Shown piece after piece: positions 24,298 to 36,423 of a stretch of DNA of 64,000 nucleotides. Numbering within the stretch: the stretch's first letter is position 1; the number at the start of each line of letters is the position of its first letter. The DNA comes from Gambelia wislizenii (lineage: Eukaryota; Chordata; Lepidosauria; Squamata; Crotaphytidae): the NCBI GenBank assembly GCA_030847615.1, contig JAUMIR010000002.1:119296309-119360308 (forward strand), given 5' to 3'. The position numbers and the translations under genes are program-made. The notes beneath the pieces were generated by a model that was not told the origin of the DNA, made no database searches, and saw only the letters and a program-made list of their open reading frames with translations.

Positions 24298-25983
24298 GTC
24301 TTGGCTACATGGGCAATTTACCCTGTCTTGCCCCTTTCTTGGAGCCCTGCAGTCTAGATGACACAGGGCTTTTGCCCCATTTTGCCCCTGGGCAGTCCTC
24401 ACAACCCCCAGGCAAAGACAGGGCTAAGACTGCGGGAAGATAGGATAGGGCCAAATAAAATATTTTTTTGAAATAACCACTCCCACTGGCAAAAAAGGAT
24501 CAGGACCTGTGTGACCATAGGAGCCCGTTCTGGCACAGCTGCTCATTGCTGCTGCTACCCTCTGCTGTCACTCTTCAACAGCTGGAAGCAGGCCTGTAAC
24601 ATGTGGCCAAGGCTGCTCACATACAGGAGGGCCTTGGTCACATGTTGCGGGCCAGTTTCCTGGGTGCCGTTTACATGATGAAAATGTCCCGGGAAGAATT
24701 CATGTCGATCCCTGGCAGTTTACACGTACATTGGGTCGGGTTTGTGATTTTCGGAAGGGGGGGCCACCTTTTATCCCTCAACCTGTGGGACTTTCAGTCC
24801 CGCGGTTTGTGCCGGTTTTTTAAAAAGTCACTGGAGGATTCGGAAAATCGGAAATGTTCTGGTCAGACAAAATATCGGACAAAATATCTCGGTACTAGGG
24901 GATGACCGGAAATGGTGACTGGGGGCAGGCTTAGAGATCAGCAACCAGAAAAGGAGGGGTCAGTCACCCGTTCAACAGATCCAGCCTCACCAGCCGAAAA
25001 CAAAGGCATCCCTTCCAGCTGCACAAAGGTTGATGTGTGTGTGCGTGCGCATGTACTCAATCACCTTTTTAAATGGATTTCTACACTGCAAACCCTTCAG
25101 CTTTACCTTTTCCTCAACTGCATGTTACAGAGAGATCATGGTGGGCAGAGGGTCGCCCATTCATCCCCTGCCTTTATCACCTCCCTGGGTCTGAACAGGC
25201 ACAGTAAAATATTCCAGCCTCTGAGCGAATGAACACCCTTTAATTCCCCCTCTCTGTGTCTGGGTCTTTCAAAACGCCTGTCTGTAGCTGGCTTGAAACC
25301 TAAACTCTGCTGCTAAATCTCTGCTGTAAGGGTTAACATTTTAAAGAGGCAAGGGGAAACCCAAGCCTCCCCCCCCTCACTTGGCTTGATTTCAAAAGGA
25401 AAGCACTCGTGCGTCTGAGCGAAAGATCTCAGTCTGGATCTTTCAAAATGCTTTCTGCCTCTGCTTAAAGGGTTAACATTTTAAAGAAGCAAGGGGAATA
25501 CCAAACCTCTGCCCCCCCTGTCTCCCCCAGCCAGCCAATAGCATCGCTCATGGCGCAGAACTCTAAAGGAAGTGCATCACCGAGGTTGTGAAAACATGAG
25601 TAATTGCATCCTTGATTGACAGCCAAAAAACAAACAAACCCTAAAACCAAAAAAACCCACAAAACCACGGAACTTTGGACGTGTAAATATCAGTCACGGG
25701 ACCATCCGGGATATCCAGATCAGTGACAAAAATCGTATAAACAGCGAGGGACGGATTCGTGATCACAAAGTCATGGTAAGCACCGCGACAATTTTTGCCG
25801 TGTAACTGGCACCCTGGCTTCAGAGAGAGTGAGATGAATGGGGGGGGGCACCTGTAGCAACAGACTGATAGGCCCATCTTGACTTCCTCCTGTCCTGTGC
25901 AGGTAATGGGGCAGGAACAGGTCTGCTCTGCGGCAAGATACACTGGTAGGGAGATGGCGTATCCTGGCCCATGTAGATGAGCC
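24298..25983. mobile_element. Outer DNA element in three-tier nest
   Basis: The left end tcttggctacatgggcaa is inverse to the right end ggcccatgtagatgagcc. The flanks share cacag (24293-24297, 25984-25988). It carries the inner element at 24663-25813. No transposase frame. Confidence 0.55.
24663..25813. mobile_element. Inner DNA element in three-tier nest, about 1.15 kb
   Basis: The left end ggtgccgtttacatgatg is inverse to the right end gccgtgtaactggcacc. The candidate 3-bp duplication is ctg (24660-24662 and 25814-25816). The interior is GC-rich and CpG-containing near the ends. No recognisable transposase. Confidence 0.6.
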
Positions 25984-25988
25984 CACAG

Positions 25989-26117
25989 TTACAGTAGGAT
26001 CCCACTCTTTCCCAACACAAGCTTTTATTGCACTGTTTACTGCAGTGCTGCAATCCAACACCGAAAGTCCATCCAATGCCAATGCTTTTTAAAAAAACTT
26101 CCAGCTAGGCAGAGGGT
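25989..26117. repeat. Duplicated 0.6-kb sequence, copy 2, right part
   Basis: acagtaggatcccactctttccca..., cttttattgcactgtttactg, ccaacaccga and aacttccagctaggc match 1143-1300 of copy 1. Confidence 0.65.
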
Positions 26118-27955
26118 GAGGAGTCTGTGGTGTGTCTGTGCATGCATGCATGTATCTGCACAGACACATCTATGCATAAAAATATATTGTAAAAAGGAGC
26201 TTCATTGTCAGACACTTTATTAACTGAAGTATGCCTGTACTTCTTAAGCATGTAAAACTTCTTTGGATCTCCGTGATCGTGTAAAGAAGAGGACATCTTC
26301 TTGCAGTTCCCAGTGGAAAATCCCTATGTCAGCTCTTTCTGGAACTGGCCTTTCCCCACCAAAGCCAGAAGATAGACCTGCCCTTTAACCATGCAGCCAA
26401 GCTTCTGGCTGCTCCAAATGGCAGTGTGCTCTGTGGCCAGACTCTTCTTCTGCTAATGCAAGCTCTGGAAATGCCAGCTTGGGACGTACTCTGCACAACA
26501 GCACTTCTCATGCAAGCCAAAGGGTTATGATGCTCCACAGTGTGAGCTGTGCCCAGCACCCAGCACCTTTCTTTTGTAGGCTACCATAAGCACAGAGGCA
26601 TCATGCTACCCTCCAGTTCAACCAAATCCTGATAAACAATTATTGTTTTATTATATAAGGGGAGGAGGGGGGGAATCCTATATTTTATGGTGCCTGTTAA
26701 CATCTTTTCAGAAGGAGCTAAACCGCTATACCTCAGCAACTAACAAATGTTACACACAAATACGTGTGAGTTGATGGCCATTTCTTAAGGTGAGAGCCCA
26801 CTTTGGAAAGAAAACTGTTTGGATCAGAGAAGTACCAGGAACGTGTGGGTAACTGTAGCTGGGAGTTTGTTGCTGAGATCCTGTGCATTTCTCCCGAAAG
26901 TACATTTATAGTTCATGACTGAGCAAGGAATGGAGTCCAGCTCTCCAAGATCAGCACTCAAGTTCCTAGTTAATGCTTTTACACATTTCCCCAACCCTTT
27001 CTAACTTGGCATTGCCGAATGCCGTTTGAAGGCTTTCCCATTCAGTAGGTTTGTTTTTCCTTTCCTGGCTTCTCTTGCATAATTGGTTCAGTGCTTTCCT
27101 TCTCCTGGGGTAAGGTTTTCCCATTCCCCCTTTTAAAGGAAATGAGGAACCGCTTGATGATATCCCTCCCTTGTGAGTTTATAGCCCAATAGATAACCAT
27201 GGCGCAGAGGGAAGGGTGTGGAGAGAATGGGAACCTTCATTTCCTTTTAGTTTCCTTGTGATCTTGAAAAATTCTGCACAGTAGTATCCTTGGGGCAGGA
27301 AGGGACAGAGGGTTACATGCTGACTCAGTTCTTCTAGTACAACTATCAGCACTTTGACAAGCAAAGGAAATCCTGCTATCATGGTACTGAGATGTGTTCT
27401 CACCTTCAAGCTGAGATCACTGACGTTTGCAAAGTCGCTTGTACATACTGTCCCGATATTCCTAAGAGCTGTGGGAGGATTGCAACTGAGTTGGAGGGTT
27501 TATGACACTGTGTTGTGGGGGACAGATTCAATGGTAGTGTCCATTTTATGCTGTGAGTTATTTTAGGATAGCAGTACTTTATCCACTTTAGCCTCTGCCT
27601 TGCTTACACTTCCAGGGGTGAATGAGAGGCAGAAGGGAGTTGAAAGAGAACTGCCTCCACTGCCTGGCAAAAACAGGATTCAGGCTGTGGCCTCATCTCT
27701 CTTTTACCTCTGAGAGCTGGCTGTATAAACAGCAGCAGGGTTTGCCATCTCTTGTGGACATGGCTTGAAAGAGGGAGCTGGGTGGAGTATTGGAAACTTC
27801 CTGAAATCTCTTGTCCACATAAAAAAGTTTAGCAGGGACCATTTCTTTGTCTGCAGAAGAGATTTCCTGGGTTACTTTGGATGACATGATTATCTCACCT
27901 TAGAGTGCTAAACATGGCTATTGGGAAACCCAGGACTTATCAATGAAATAACTTG
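26118..27955. other. Non-coding, nothing recognised
   Basis: Contains a tgcatgcatgcatg run near 26141 and ordinary short ORFs. Confidence 0.5.
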
Positions 27956-28173
27956 GGCTGCATCTGCACTGCAGAAATAATCCAGTTTGACACTGCTTTA
28001 ATTGCCATGGCTCAATGCTATGGAATTCTGGGATTTGTAGTTTTGTGAGCTATTTAGCCTTCCCTGTCAGAGAGCTCTGGTGCCACAACTACAAATTCCA
28101 GGATTCCATAGCATTGAGCCATGGCAATTAAAGCAGTGTCAAATTGGATTATTTCTGCGGTGTAGATGCAGCC
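27956..28173. mobile_element. Palindromic hAT-like MITE, intact
   Basis: 218 bp. The two ends are inverse copies over about 87 bp, with roughly five mismatches, starting ggctgcatctgcactgcag and ending ctgcggtgtagatgcagcc. No open frame. It is the cleanest copy of a family also found split at 3.2-4.6 and 57.5-58.4 kb. Confidence 0.85.
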
Positions 28174-28382
28174 TGAGCAGTATGGCTTTATGCTGCTGCC
28201 ACCACACCTCCCAACCAGTTACAAAGATACAAACTCAGCTTTTCTCTTTCTTTTTCTCTGGGAGGTTGGGTTGTAGGAAGGCAATAGAAGCAGAGAGGGG
28301 GTCAGCCTAGCCCCCTATAGAAAACTTCTCCTCCTTCCCTCCCTCCCTCTCTGTTACTGTCCACTTTACTGTGTAAGTCACT

Positions 28383-28592
28383 ACACTGTTATAGTGTTAC
28401 TATTTCACTTTAATAGCTCTGGCTTCCTCCTGTGGAATTCTGGGGTTTGTAGTTTAGTGAGGTTTAAGATCTCAATGGCTGAGTGTTGTAAATGCCCCTC
28501 CCTAAAGTGCAAATCCCAGGATTCCACAGGAGGCAGCCATAGCAAATAAAGTGGAATAGTAATACTGTAACAGTGTAGTGTGAAAATCTCCA
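28383..28592. mobile_element. hAT-like MITE
   Basis: acactgttatagtgttactatttcac at the left mirrors gtggaatagtaatactgtaacagtgt at the right, followed by gtgaaaatctcc. Same family as 10063-10286, with the extreme left end eroded. Confidence 0.75.
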
Positions 28593-28768
28593 TAAAGGCT
28601 GCAACCCCACACCCACATGTATGCCTTTAGGGACTGAGTATGTTGCTTTCTGTTCTCCTTATATCAAAATGGATGGGAAAGTATCCTTGCTAATTGGCAA
28701 AATGTGCAGGCAGGGAAACACTTGTGCCACCTCCTTTCTTTGCAAATTCCAGTTTGCAGCTTTGTAAC

Positions 28769-29000
28769 AGAGCCAGTGTGGTGTAGGGGTTTGAGTGTTG
28801 GACAAGGACCCTAGGAGACCAAGGTTGGAATCCCTGCCGGCCATGGAAAACCCACTTGGGCAACTCAGACTCTCTTAACCTCACAGACAGGTAATGGCAA
28901 ACCTCCTTGGAACAAATCTTACACACACAAACACATACACAAAACACCTCCAGGGTAGAGTTGCTTTAAGTCAGAGTTGATGTTAAAGCACATACCAACA
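28769..29000 (+). mobile_element. Sauria-type tRNA-derived SINE
   Basis: Head gagccagtgtggtgtagggg, B-box-like ggttggaatccc, body gtaatggcaaacctccttgg. An (AC)n-rich interruption at 28921-28941 precedes the tail with cataccaacaag. Confidence 0.82.
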
Positions 29001-30515
29001 AGGTTTTCAGCCAGGGCACAAGGGCTGCTCCCCTAGATACCTCCTCCACTTTCTTGGGCTGCTTTCCTGTACTGTATCTCACTGGGTCCTGCTAGTGGGG
29101 CATGTGTGGAGAGTAATGCAGATTCCCCAATAAGAGCATTACTTGGCAGCAAGGATTTCTAAGGTGAGGGAAATGGCAACACATTACCACTTCAGGAGAA
29201 TGGGGCCCAAAACTGTATCCCTGTCCTGTCCTATCCATCTGTCTGTCCACCCATCTGTCTGTCTTCCCCCCCCCCTCATACACACATACAGAATGAGGGC
29301 TGGCAGGCCAGTTCTTCATTCTACAGTAGTTGGCCTGTGTCTTCAACCTTTTCTCTTAAGTTGCAGTGAAATATAGCCTAGCTGGCATCTGGCAGCTGCT
29401 ACTATTCTTTGTTGCTGTTTAACTCACTTCTTGCTCCAGTTGTAGAGTTGAAGGTTGGGAGGCAACCTGGCCGTGGTGGAGAAGCTGCAGTGAGGTCTCT
29501 TGGGGCAGCTGTAAGCGAGCAGACAGGAGGATCACTATGGGTGGGTGCTGAGGCAGAGGTGGGAGTGGGGTGGGAGTGGGGCAGTCCACCACCTTTCTGG
29601 GTTCACCAGCTGAACCAAATGGCAGCCCTTAGCTCATGGCTGGGCCAGCCCTGAGGCTCCCCTAAGGTCTGGATCTGTACTTAACAGCCTCCAGTGTTAA
29701 TAATAATAAATTGCCTTGTGGACAATATTTGCATTGTTTCAGTGTCCAGTCAACAAGAATTATTTTCCATGCAAAAGGCAGAAAATATATTTAGACATTT
29801 AGCTTCCTTTTATTAGATTTAGCCACTGGGGGCGGGGAGGGCTCAAGCCAGAGCAATAGGGACATCTGTGCCAGGTCTCCACAGAACACCAGAACAGCTC
29901 CAAGAACAAGTCTGGGAGCCTCGTTTAGCTGGACAGATCAGCCCCAAATAGATGATTTCTCCTCAGCAGATACTGTTGAAATGTTTTTGCAAAACCCTCA
30001 CTCTGGCTGCATTTGGGCCAAAGTTTTCTCACTCTACCAGACAGTCATAATATGAAAATTCACTTACTCCTCACAATAACGTTTTTTTACCTCTTAATTT
30101 TGCTGGTCTGATGTGCATCTCATCCAGAGTCAGATTTATATAATCTGTCCCCTGCTTATATTGAGCAACACTGAAGGCAGCCTGGACTACTGTAAGAACT
30201 AAAAGTGAAACAAACATTCAGAAGCAGTGGTAAAATTTGAATGCAAAATTCCAATGTCAAATGTGGATGTTTACCTCTAAGGTGCACTTTTAACTTGCAT
30301 GTGTCTCTTGGCGGTTTTCATTGGACCTCTTGGAACGTGGCAAATATAAAGCCTCACAAACTGTCAATTGTCAAATGCTGTTAGAGATTGAATATGACAG
30401 CTTGGTTTTATGTCACCTAATAACTACTGTAGCCAATTGAGAAGGGGAGAACCAGGTAAATATGCAAAGAAGTGTGTATGCTGTCAGTTAAACTCTATGT
30501 CTATAGTCAATACAC
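29001..30515. other. Non-coding, nothing recognised
   Basis: A C-rich run lies near 29264. GT/GGGA-rich text at 29550-29582 is a minor tandem array. No gene. Confidence 0.5.
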
Positions 30516-30526
30516 AATTCTCACAT

Positions 30527-31912
30527 CTCTCTCTCTCTCTCTCTGGCTTGTCTTTGCAAACGAAGATTCAGGAAGGACTCGTCCTGCGCTTTCTGCAAGT
30601 GTGCTGATGACTAAAAAGGCCAATCCGAGATAAACAAGTCCAGTTGCAGAAAGCACAGCAGAAGGGCTCCTTGGGTGATGTTTCCGGGTTGTGATTCTTT
30701 CTGCGTTGCCGTTGCTCTTCAAGACTTGTTCGGCGTGAGTTCTCAAATAAGGCTGCAGCATTGTGGATAGTGCATCTCCATGCCTCCCGATGTGAGGCCA
30801 GGGCGGACCATTGTTGGTGATCAATTTGGCTGAGCCTGAGATGTTGTTTCAGGGAGTCCTTGTATCACTTTTTTGGAGCGCCCCTCTTACACTGACCCGT
30901 GGCGAGTTCACCGTAGAGTAGTATTTTTGGGAGGCGATGGTCCTCCATCCTAGAAATGTGCCCTGCCCAGCGCAGCTGCGGTCTCAATATCATGGCCTCA
31001 ATGCTGGTGATCCCTGCTTGCTCAAGGACAGCAACATTCGTCACATAGTCAGTCTAGTGTATATTTAGGATTGTGCGTAGACAGCACTGATGAAAGCGCT
31101 CGAGGAGTCGTAGGTGGTGGCGATAGGTGACCCATGTTTCAGATCCATAAAGGAGGATAGACAGTACAATGGTACACTGATTTTTGTACTTTGCCTCCAG
31201 ACTCTTTTGTGAAGTCTTCCAAATGCACTATATGCCTTTGCTAATCTGTGATCGAGCTCTTTGTCAATCTTGGCATCTGAGGAGATGATGCTTCCCAGGT
31301 AGGTGAACTGCTGAACGGACTTGAGCACAGATTTGCCGACGGCAATGTGGGGATGGTGGTGTTCGTCCTGTGGTGCAGGCTGGTAAAGAACTTCTGTTTT
31401 CTTCAGGTTGACTTCCAGCCCAAACAGCTCTGCAGCTGTTGCAAAGCAGGATGTTAGGCGCTGCAGAGCTGCTTCTGTGTGGGCAACAAGGACAGCATCA
31501 TCAGTGAAGAGCAGCTCATGGACTAGATAGTTTAGAGTCTTAGTGTGAGCCCTTAGACGGCTTAAGTTAAACAAGCTACCATCAGTACGGTAACGTATAT
31601 AGATGCCGTCGTCTTCTTCAAGCTCTGCCATAGCCCTTTGGAGCATCGTGCTAAAGAAGATTGTAAATAAAGTTGGTGCAAGAACACAACCTTGCTTTAC
31701 TCCCTTAGTTATTAGAAAGGGCTCTGAAAGAGCATCGCCATATCTGACTTGACCACGCTGTCCCTCGTGTAGCAAGATAATCATTTTAAGGAATTTGGGG
31801 GGACATCCTAGTCTTTCCAGGATCTGCCACAGACCTTTTCTACTTACAGTGTCGAAGGCTTTGGTGAGGTCGACAAAAGTTACATAGAGACCCTTGTTCT
31901 GCTCCCTACTTT
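30527..31912 (-). mobile_element. 5'-truncated copy of the zinc-motif LINE
   Basis: Same family as the complete copy. It begins within the RT (YVTFVDLTKAF region) and runs to the (AG)n 3' tract at 30527-30543. It is flanked by the perfect 11-bp duplication aattctcacat (30516-30526 and 31913-31923), as expected for target-primed insertion with incomplete reverse transcription. Confidence 0.88.
31065..31784 (-). pseudogene. LINE reverse transcriptase fragment, longest open copy
   Basis: 239 codons of open RT. The stretch GVKQGCVLAPTLF is followed by ELLFTDDAVLVAH (motif C, about 31490-31510), then NLKKTEVLYQPAP and QFTYLGSIISSDAKID. It keeps the T run that is broken in the complete copy and so shows the original frame. 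After about codon 215 it reads out of the RT frame. Confidence 0.85.
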
Positions 31913-31923
31913 AATTCTCACAT

Positions 31924-33132
31924 AGAGGTAAGTGTATAATATATATCTATGTATAATGAAAATTAAATCCTGTTTGTACAGTTGCCAAAATTCTATATGT
32001 TACACAAAAATCCAAAGGAAAAATGCAATAATACAATGTGGTCAATCAACTCTGTATGATATACAATATAGAACAATATATGCATTTAAATCAATACACA
32101 AACAACTTCGCTTTGGATATTCTCTACGTTGTTTCATGGTCACTTCTTCAGTGCGTATCTAAAATAAATATGTTGTTACAATTGAACCAGGTATCATATC
32201 AAATAAAACCATTTATATTTAATTGTTTGTTGAGGAAAAAATGCTGAGCTCACCTCATGAAAGTAATTATTTTCATAAATCTTGTGTGAATGTGTTTTCA
32301 ACAATTTCTATAAAGAAAAAAAGTTTTAATCTCAAGTATATGTATTATTGCTAATTCTAATTGTTATATAAACTGTAGGTACAACCAATGGGCTCACCTT
32401 TATGATTTAACTGTATTTAGGAAGGAGCAATCTGTTGCTTCTTTAAATAGGTTTTGCAAAGTAAATGAATAGTACTTTTATATAGTACTAGTACTATACT
32501 ATATATATTTTAAATTCATAGTCCCATATATATTTTAAGTTACAACTAATGATAAATGTGAATCATTTCAAACCATACAAACTCACCTCTATGTTTACCT
32601 GAATATATTTCCTGAATATATTTCACCAAAATGTCATCCCTATGGAGTGCATTCTCTCTGTCTAAAAAAGACAATGAGAATATTTAGTAATACTAATAGT
32701 AAGGAAATTAGTGTAAAGCACAAGAACAAGGCTTACCTACAACTGCCTTGGGTAATTTCCAACAATGCAGGCATAAACAGAATACTCACAGATGTTATAT
32801 AGTATGTTAAACCTAATAACTACTATTATCTCATTACAGCTTTCAAATCTTATATACTAAATATTGGGGAATCCTAGTTTTCTTACCAACTTGATTCTTA
32901 TTCGGCAGGATTTGTCCTTTATGTTGGATAATGTCATCCTTAATAATGCTTCCCACAAATTAACTTTAAATTTTATTTGTATGACTGATATCCTGCCTTT
33001 CTCCTTGTACAGGACCCAGGACAGCTTGTAACCTGAAACAGATATTGGATTAACTGGCTTGTACAGTAATTTCCTGGAAACGCCACACCCCTGTCTTCCC
33101 AATCTTTTCTTTAAAAAAAACCCTGTTACCCT
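31924..33132. other. AT-rich non-coding stretch
   Basis: Very AT-rich at 31924-32860, with a small AT palindrome (tagtactagtacta) near 32485. The LINE tail at 32965 is listed separately. Confidence 0.5.
32965..33060 (-). mobile_element. LINE 3' end fragment
   Basis: gatatcctgcctttctccttg and gacccaggacagcttgtaac resemble the inverted LINE 3' ends elsewhere in the window. Confidence 0.45.
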
Positions 33133-33602
33133 GGGGTTGTTTAAATGGTCAAAACAACCCTCTTATAATTTGCTGGGAATCCTACCTATCTAAATGGGAT
33201 CCTGCACCAATCCACAGTATACAGAAGGAGGGGACCCAAAATGGCAAAAACAACACAGGAAAAGCCTTTGCAGGTTTCCCCATCATTTTAAAAAATAGCA
33301 AGGGGGTGCACATTCCTGATTTTTAGGACAAGCGATTCGCTTTGAATTGCATTCCCATACAGGAGCATGCGTAAAGCTGATCAGCTGGGGTAACAGGGCA
33401 AGCGCCTGCTGCTGCCATGTTGGATTTTCACCTAAGGTGGATAAAATGGAGTGTTTTGGTGGGGGTTTTTTGTTATCCCTTTAATCCAAAAAATTGCTGT
33501 ATCACTCCAGCACACCTTAGATGACTTTTTAAAAAACAAGTTTGGCGGTGGTGAAAAACTAACATGAGTAAATCACTCGTGGCTGCCATCTAGCATGCAA
33601 AG
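33133..33602. mobile_element. GGGCTTGT-type DNA element, right end missing
   Basis: Starts ggggttgtttaaatggtc, contains tgccatgttggattttcacc, and stops after 'ctcgtggctgccatc', where the other copies continue for about 100 bp. Truncated at the right. Confidence 0.65.
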
Positions 33603-34535
33603 CTTCTGGGGACTCATTTATGTTCTTTCTATTCTCGTTTGGGAAAGACTGGCATTTTTCAAGGGAAGACGTCTTTTCTCCAATAGCTTCCTTGACACTT
33701 TACATTAACTGGGATGGTAACCTCTCAGCCGTAGTAGTACTTTCTTGGCTTGTGATAAATGCCATGGCCAGAATCCTGGTTTACACCAGTGTAGGTACTT
33801 CTAAAGACAATGTGGAATGAGATGGCCTGTACATTCTTGCACAATATCTTTGCCCCCATGTTACCTACCCTGACACCCCCAGCCCCATATCTATATTAAT
33901 AATTGCAATATTTAATAATTAGGTTAACATGTGGCCTTCCACACAGTACGATCATTAATAAAAACCTGGGAAATTCACCAAGTAGGAAACCCAAAGACAA
34001 AACATTTCTTAGTCAGTTATGTACTTAGGGAGAGGCCATCTAAATTCTAAACTCTGCTGGTTTCTTCTGCGACTTCATCTCTACAGGAAAGGTGTCATAT
34101 CACCCACTGGAAACTCCCTTCGCTATTCCTCATCTCAATATTTCCCATTTTATTCACTAGTCTTGCACGAATGCTTAATGCCTGAATGTGTGTGTAAATG
34201 TTATTATTGTTTTTCTCAAATAAAGATCAATTGTTATACTATCTAGCTTAACATCTCCTCTTGATTACTGGTATAAATAGGTCAAAAGGTCCTGCTGTTG
34301 CCCCCTCTTGCATTGCCAAGCTGAATGTATTAAATTCCCCGATTTAATATCAATCTCCAGAGGTCCTTCACAACCCTCAAGCATTTAGGGTAACATCCAG
34401 TTGTACATGGGCTGCTGGAGGTTTTTAGAAGCACATCCATGGCCAGTCAGTGGCTGGAGGGGGAGAAGTTGTGCAGTTTAGTTATACAAAGAAAAGAGGC
34501 AGCCAAAGTTATCAAGGGAATGCAAACACTGCAAA
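33603..34535. other. Non-coding, nothing recognised
   Basis: No ORF of note and no repeat recognised. Confidence 0.5.
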
Positions 34536-34802
34536 TACAGTAGGACCCCTGTATCCGTGAGGGATTGGTTCCGGGGAGGGTGTGGATACCAAAAACTGTG
34601 GAAAACAGCAAACATGATTGAAAATAATGGGGCTTCCAGTTTAAAATACCATAGAGTTGCCTTGAAGGACCTAGAAAATGTCTAGAGAGGATGCTTCTCT
34701 AGGCATTTTCTAGGAAGACTCTATGGTAGGTGTGCTGTTTTGTGTCCCTTGGATAACTGAATCAGTGGATAATGAATCAGCAGATACAGGGGTCCTACTG
34801 TA
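34536..34802. mobile_element. Tigger-like MITE with perfect 20-bp terminal repeats
   Basis: The terminal inverted repeats tacagtaggacccctgtatc (34536-34555) and its exact inverse (34783-34802) include the flanking TA. The interior folds again: accatagagt... cctagaaaatg against cattttctagg ...actctatggt. A different subfamily from the 8.8-kb copy. Confidence 0.85.
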
Positions 34803-35639
34803 TAAGGTGTGGATGATTTCCAGTGTCTCATTCTGTGTAATGCAACAAATTTGGGGACTCAAGGAAAATGTCATCAGGGGGGACGAATTCTTATTTGGGT
34901 GGCAATGCCCTCATTATGCCCCTATCCTTCTGTTGCCACATCTCTGGGCATCACTTAGGATTAAAGCCAGATTTACTTCACAGTCATGAGGTTGCATATA
35001 AATTACTGTAAGTCTGAAGTATGTCAGGTTTTACTTACAGTATGATATGCACTTAAAGGACAGGGTCCTTATGTTGCATAATTATTTGTGCTATCCTATC
35101 CAATTAGGTTGCTGAGCATTTGTTAGGTATACATTCCATAGCTTAGGCTGAATTGCTTTGTATGAGTGGTCTGTTCCATCAGATGAACATGGCAGAAGAT
35201 GGTACCTAGGGAATGTTGATTGTCCATAAACAGCAATATATCACAGGCACAAATCTCTGGAAGCCATTAATACTTTCAGATTCAATCATATCTTGTCTTA
35301 TCATTCCCTGATTTAAACAAACAAACTCTAAATTGCTTAACTACAAAAGAAAAATTGGATATTAATAATTTTACATGGTGGTCTACTGTGTCTTTGTAGA
35401 AACTGACAGAAATTAAAAGAAAGTGAAATACAGAAGAGATTCTTTAATGTTTGGCCATTTGTGGGAGAGGAAGTTCTTAAGGGCATAGATAGTTTGGAAT
35501 GGGGCAGGAGGCCCTGAGGGCTGCTCTTGGCCTGTGGCTTACGCTTTGCTGCCTCCCATTTTAAATCCTTCCTGACCTATCTGGGGATTTAAGGCAATTT
35601 ATTTTCACTGGCTACATCTCCCTGCATGAAGGAAGTTAT
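34803..35639. other. Non-coding, nothing recognised
   Basis: No feature seen between the Tigger-like MITE and the CR1 end. Confidence 0.5.
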
Positions 35640-35712
35640 GTGTATTCCTACATGGCAGGGCGTTGGACTGGCTGGCCCTTGTGGTCTCTTCCAAGTCTAT
35701 GATTCTATAAGA
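35640..35712 (+). mobile_element. CR1 LINE extreme 3' end
   Basis: tacatggcagggcgttggact ... tctatgattctataag; only the last 70 bp of CR1 remain. Confidence 0.8.
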
Positions 35713-35716
35713 CTAG

Positions 35717-36419
35717 GGGCTTGTTTACACTGGGGAAACTCAAATTGAAATTAGGAATACAGTACTTTGGCCCAGAGCTGCACTGGAGTTTTGCCAGATG
35801 AAATTTGGACTACTCTGGACCAGATGTAAGCACCCACGCCTTGGCCAAAGCCTGAATCTGATTCGTCCGGATTTTTACCCCCAGTGCAGCCACTCACTCA
35901 GATCTCAGAACGAGTGACTGCACCAGGGCTCTGCCTTCCCGGGTGTTCTAGGGTCAGAACAAGCAATTGCACACAGGGCTCTGCATTCCCAATGTGTGGC
36001 CACTCGTTCTGAGGGCAGATGAATGGCTGTGCCCAGTGCACTTACTCGGTCTGATCTCAGAACGAGCAGCTTCATGCAGGGCTCTACTTTCCCAGTATCC
36101 TGAGGTCAGAATGAGCTGCTGCACACTGGGAAGGCAGAGCGGGGATGGAGGAATGGTGCTGCCTGTCAGGTAGCAATTGTCCTGGCTCTCTACCCCCTGC
36201 ATCCAGTGTGGATCCTTTGTTCACTCTATAGTTTTCTCCGGAGAAATCTGCAAGTTTTCTAAAACCTGGATTTAGGTGGTATATCCCGAGTCTTTGTGGA
36301 TGGGGTCATATGTTGTGTGGCATTATTGCACCAGTTTTGGGGATAAGGCCACATGTTGTGTCACATTATCGGGCCAGATTCTAGGGAGATTTGGGGTTTT
36401 TCACTAGTATAGACAAGAC
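35717..36419. mobile_element. DNA element with GGGCTTGT ends and internal tandem repeats
   Basis: Left end gggcttgtttacactgg, right end agtatagacaagac, and a 4-bp duplication ctag (35713-35716 and 36420-36423). The interior differs from the 0.6-kb family: diverged units built on 'cagaacgag...gcacacagggctctgc...ttccc' recur about four times between 35885 and 36140. Probably a relative sharing only the termini. Confidence 0.65.
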
Positions 36420-36423
36420 CTAG

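Noticed and set aside
28769..28850. A tRNA gene
   Set aside because: A- and B-box-like words are present, but there is no cloverleaf, and the sequence continues into a repeated SINE body and tail.
35885..36140. CRISPR-like spaced repeats
   Set aside because: The units are diverged, unevenly spaced and lie inside a eukaryotic DNA element.
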